Positions 61,714-64,000 of a DNA stretch of 64,000 nucleotides are shown here, in pieces. Below the pieces are notes generated by a model. The model searched no databases and was not told the origin of the DNA. It was given only the letters and a program-made list of their open reading frames with translations. The stretch spans positions 124,001 to 188,000 of the forward strand of contig NZ_JAHKKG010000001.1 in NCBI RefSeq assembly GCF_018829635.1, written 5' to 3'. Source of the stretch: Paractinoplanes bogorensis (lineage in GTDB: Bacteria > Actinomycetota > Actinomycetes > Mycobacteriales > Micromonosporaceae). Position numbers and translations under genes: made by a program. Position 1 is the stretch's first letter; each line of letters starts with the position of its first letter.

Positions 61714-64000
61714 GTGCAAACACCGTCCGGCGTGGAGCTGGCCGGACTGGCCGGCCTTCTGGTCGCCGTCCCGGCCGTTGCCCTGCTGGGCGATTCCGGG
61801 CGTAAACACACCGGTGCGGCCCGCCGGGCCCACCTGCTGCTGGCCGCCGGTGGTGCGATCGCGACCGGGGCCGCCCTGGCCGGCGTGCTCACTGTGCTTC
61901 TCACCACCTCGACCCCGCCGCGCATGGGCCTGGGCTCGGCCGTCGCCACCGGCTTCGCGCTGGGCGTCCTCACGCTTCTGGTCGGCACGGCGCTGCTGCC
62001 GGGCGCGGCCGAGAACGCCCGGGCCGCCGTGCGGCACCTGCTCGACGGCCTGGTCATCGCGGCCGCGATCTGGTTCGTGGGCTGGGTGCTGATCGCCGAG
62101 CCGACCCGCATCCTGGGCGACGCGACCCCGATGGCCTGCCCCTCGGTGCTGGTGCCGGCCGCGCTCACGGTGGTCTCGCTGGGCCTCACCATCGTGCTCG
62201 CGCTGCACGCCCATCGGCCGAGGCTTATCACCGTACGGGTGGCCGCGGGCGTGAGCCTCGTCTCGGCGGCCGCGGTCGCCATCGCCAGCGGCATCTGTCA
62301 GGACTGGGACGGCGTGACCCTGGCCGGGGCCCTGATGCTGCCGGCCGGCCTGTTCGTGATCGCCCGCGCGGTCAAGGTGGCCGACCGCCCGGTCGAGGTG
62401 GTGGGCGACGTCACCGACCGCAACACGGCGTACGCGGTGGTCCCGATGGTCGCCATCGTGGTGGCGCTGGGCTACCACCTGGCCCGTGGCGGCGTGCTCG
62501 ACCTGTACGGCTTCCTGGGCGCCGGCGTCGAGGGTTTCGCGCTGGTCGGGCGGCAGTTCCTGGCCCTGCGCGACGTGCGGCGTTACACGGTCGAGCTGCG
62601 CGAGCGGGAGTCCCACTTCCGCGAACTGGCCCACACCGACCCGCTGACCGGCCTGGCCAACCGCCGCGGCCTGCAACGGGCGCTGCGCGAGAGCGGCGAC
62701 TCCCGGGTGCTGGTCGGCATCGACCTGGACGGCTTCAAGACCGTCAACGACATGCGCGGCCACGACGTCGGCGACGCCGTGCTGGCCGAGGTGGGCGACC
62801 GGCTGCGGCACAACCTGCTCGACGGCGACGTGGCGGCCCGGCTCGGCGGCGACGAGTTCGCGGTGCTGATGCGCGGGAACGCCGAGGAGGCGCTGCTCAC
62901 CGCGCATCGGCTGCTGGCCGTGCTGGGGGAGCCGTACGAGGTGGAAGGGTCGGCGGTCTTTCTCTCGGCCAGCATCGGGGTGGCCGACTCGAACGCGCTC
63001 AGCCCGGCCGACACCGGCGAGCTGATCCGCGACGCCGACCTGGCCCTGCGCTACGCCAAACAGCGCGGTAAGAACCGGGTCGAGCGCTACCAGGCCCGTT
63101 ACGACGAGCTGCTGCGCCGCCGGGGCACGCTGGAGAGCGAGCTGCGGCACGCGATCGACCGCAAGCAGCTCCGGCTCGTGTTCCAGCCGGTGGTGGCGCT
63201 GCCCTCGATGCGGCCGGTCGGCGCCGAGGCCCTGCTGCGCTGGCACCACCCGACGCTCGGTTCGGTGCGGCCGGACGAGTTCATCCCGGTCGCCGAGGAG
63301 TCCGGGCTGATCAACCGGATCGGCGCCTGGGTGCTCGAGCAGGCCTGCATCCAGCTCGCCGACTGGCTGTCCCGCGGTCACGACGTGTGGGTGTCGGTCA
63401 ACATGTCGCCCAAGGAGCTGCACAACACCGATTACGCGGGTCACGTGGCCGACGTGCTCGAACAGCACGGCGTTCCGCCGCAGCGGCTGGTGCTCGAGGT
63501 GACCGAGCACGCCGTGGCCACCGACATGGAAGAGCTGATCAGCCGGCTGGCCGAGCTGCGGGCCACCGGGGTCCGGATCGCGCTCGACGACTTCGGCGCC
63601 GGCTACTCCTCGCTGGGCCAGCTGCGCACGCTCCCGGTCGACATCCTGAAGATCGACCACGCTCTGGTGGCCGAGCCGGAATCCCGTACGGGGACGGCCG
63701 CGCCCCTGGTCGACGTGGTGGCCCGCCTGGGTCACCGGCTCGGGCTCGAGGTGCTCGCCGAGGGCATCGGCACCCCGGCGCAGCGGGCCGTGGTCGAAGA
63801 GGCGGGCTGCCGGCTGGGTCAGGGCTCGCTGTTCGGCTGGGGCGTGCCCGCCGAACATCTCGAGGCGCAACTGCAGACGCTGCGCCAGGGTGGCCCGGCC
63901 CGGCCGATCCCGGCGCCCCGCTCGGCCCCGCCGGTGGACGCGGCCGCGCGCAGTCAGGTCGTCATGTTGGGGCCCGGAATGCGCCAGCTCAGGGCACTAT
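61714..64000 (+). CDS. membrane GGDEF-EAL protein, truncated at window end
   Basis: The frame is open at the right edge (at least 762 residues). About nine hydrophobic helices occupy residues 1-290. GGDEF follows ([18 protein letters not shown]; intact [14 protein letters not shown]), then EAL with [39 protein letters not shown] and LKIDHALV, so both activities look possible. A Pro/Ala-rich tail begins at about residue 730. GTG 61714 is preferred (GGGCAGAG upstream); TTG 61687 is in frame. An AT-rich TTAATATATT at 61679-61688 probably holds the promoter. It resembles the 45976-48603 protein but lacks PAS, so the two are likely paralogues. Confidence 0.85.
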   Translation, partial: MQTPSGVELAGLAGLLVAVPAVALLGDSGRKHTGAARRAHLLLAAGGAIATGAALAGVLTVLLTTSTPPRMGLGSAVATGFALGVLTLLVGTALLPGAAENARAAVRHLLDGLVIAAAIWFVGWVLIAEPTRILGDATPMACPSVLVPAALTVVSLGLTIVLALHAHRPRLITVRVAAGVSLVSAAAVAIASGICQDWDGVTLAGALMLPAGLFVIARAVKVADRPVEVVGDVTDRNTAYAVVPMVAIVVALGYHLARGGVLDLYGFLGAGVEGFALVGRQFLALRDVRRYTVELRERESHFRELAHTDPLTGLANRRGLQRALRESGDSRVLVGIDLDGFKTVNDMRGHDVGDAVLAEVGDRLRHNLLDGDVAARLGGDEFAVLMRGNAEEALLTAHRLLAVLGEPYEVEGSAVFLSASIGVADSNALSPADTGELIRDADLALRYAKQRGKNRVERYQARYDELLRRRGTLESELRHAIDRKQLRLVFQPVVALPSMRPVGAEALLRWHHPTLGSVRPDEFIPVAEESGLINRIGAWVLEQACIQLADWLSRGHDVWVSVNMSPKELHNTDYAGHVADVLEQHGVPPQRLVLEVTEHAVATDMEELISRLAELRATGVRIALDDFGAGYSSLGQLRTLPVDILKIDHALVAEPESRTGTAAPLVDVVARLGHRLGLEVLAEGIGTPAQRAVVEEAGCRLGQGSLFGWGVPAEHLEAQLQTLRQGGPARPIPAPRSAPPVDAAARSQVVMLGPGMRQLRAL

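Noticed and set aside
61603..63870. 755-codon minus-strand frame opposite the last GGDEF-EAL gene
   Set aside because: Antisense; it contradicts the intact GGDEF and EAL motifs on the plus strand.

Overview
The window is high-GC actinobacterial chromosome. GC-rich third codon positions, NAD-dependent glutamate dehydrogenase of the 180-kDa type, CsoR- and IdeR/DmdR-type operators, many apparently leaderless genes and the housekeeping order etfB-etfA-iscS-mnmA-metE-like-ligA-gatC-gatA-gatB (the order I recall from Mycobacterium tuberculosis) all fit. The overall gene set looks like Micromonosporaceae (Actinoplanes or a relative), but that family-level call is an inference. No tRNA, rRNA, CRISPR array, insertion sequence or prophage was seen.

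Layout. 1-8.3 kb: end of a flavoprotein monooxygenase, a small unknown protein, a large subunit of isobutyryl-CoA mutase type without its B12 partner, a thioredoxin/TPR co-chaperone, a ureohydrolase-like protein with a 300-residue disordered tail, and a penicillin-binding lipoprotein. 8.4-15.7 kb: the giant glutamate dehydrogenase and a copper P-type ATPase behind a CsoR-like operator. 15.9-22.5 kb: a three-gene operon (small membrane protein, DCC thiol oxidoreductase, TetR regulator) with two matched palindromes, then a divergent NagZ-like glycosidase/ROK regulator pair, an orphan ABC ATPase, ribokinase and a DoxX-like protein. 22.5-29 kb: enoyl-CoA hydratase, a proline-rich anchored protein, a membrane-anchored Hsp70-like ATPase, a ThDP enzyme of the acetolactate synthase family, and a minus-strand operon of small membrane proteins. 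29-42.5 kb: the conserved etf-iscS-mnmA-ligA-gatCAB block, interrupted by a GGDEF-EAL protein. 42.5-48.6 kb: a membrane metallophosphoesterase, a PQQ-type sugar dehydrogenase lipoprotein, a PH-like protein and a PAS-GGDEF-EAL protein with degenerate motifs. 48.6-56 kb: a mannoside uptake locus (LacI regulator, ABC binding protein, two permeases, beta-mannosidase). 56-64 kb: an MFS exporter fused to Ig-like carboxypeptidase-regulatory repeats, a siderophore-interacting reductase behind an iron box, ilvD, and the start of a third GGDEF-EAL protein.

The most unusual signals are not genes. Four intergenic gaps (about 6.2, 34.4, 56.1 and 59.7 kb) each hold a pair of DnaA-box-like 9-mers; three of them also carry a G-run/C-run element about 60-65 bp upstream at nearly fixed spacing. 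The 34.4-kb copy is preceded by a perfectly phased six-unit 13-bp tandem array. ligA contains an in-frame 3 x 54-bp minisatellite and ends in a 19-bp tandem repeat that multiplies its stop codon. Palindromes centred on CGTACG with A/T-run flanks recur across the window inside and between genes. Seven genes have a TANNNT -10 box 6-7 nt before the start codon, which implies leaderless transcripts and fixes several starts.
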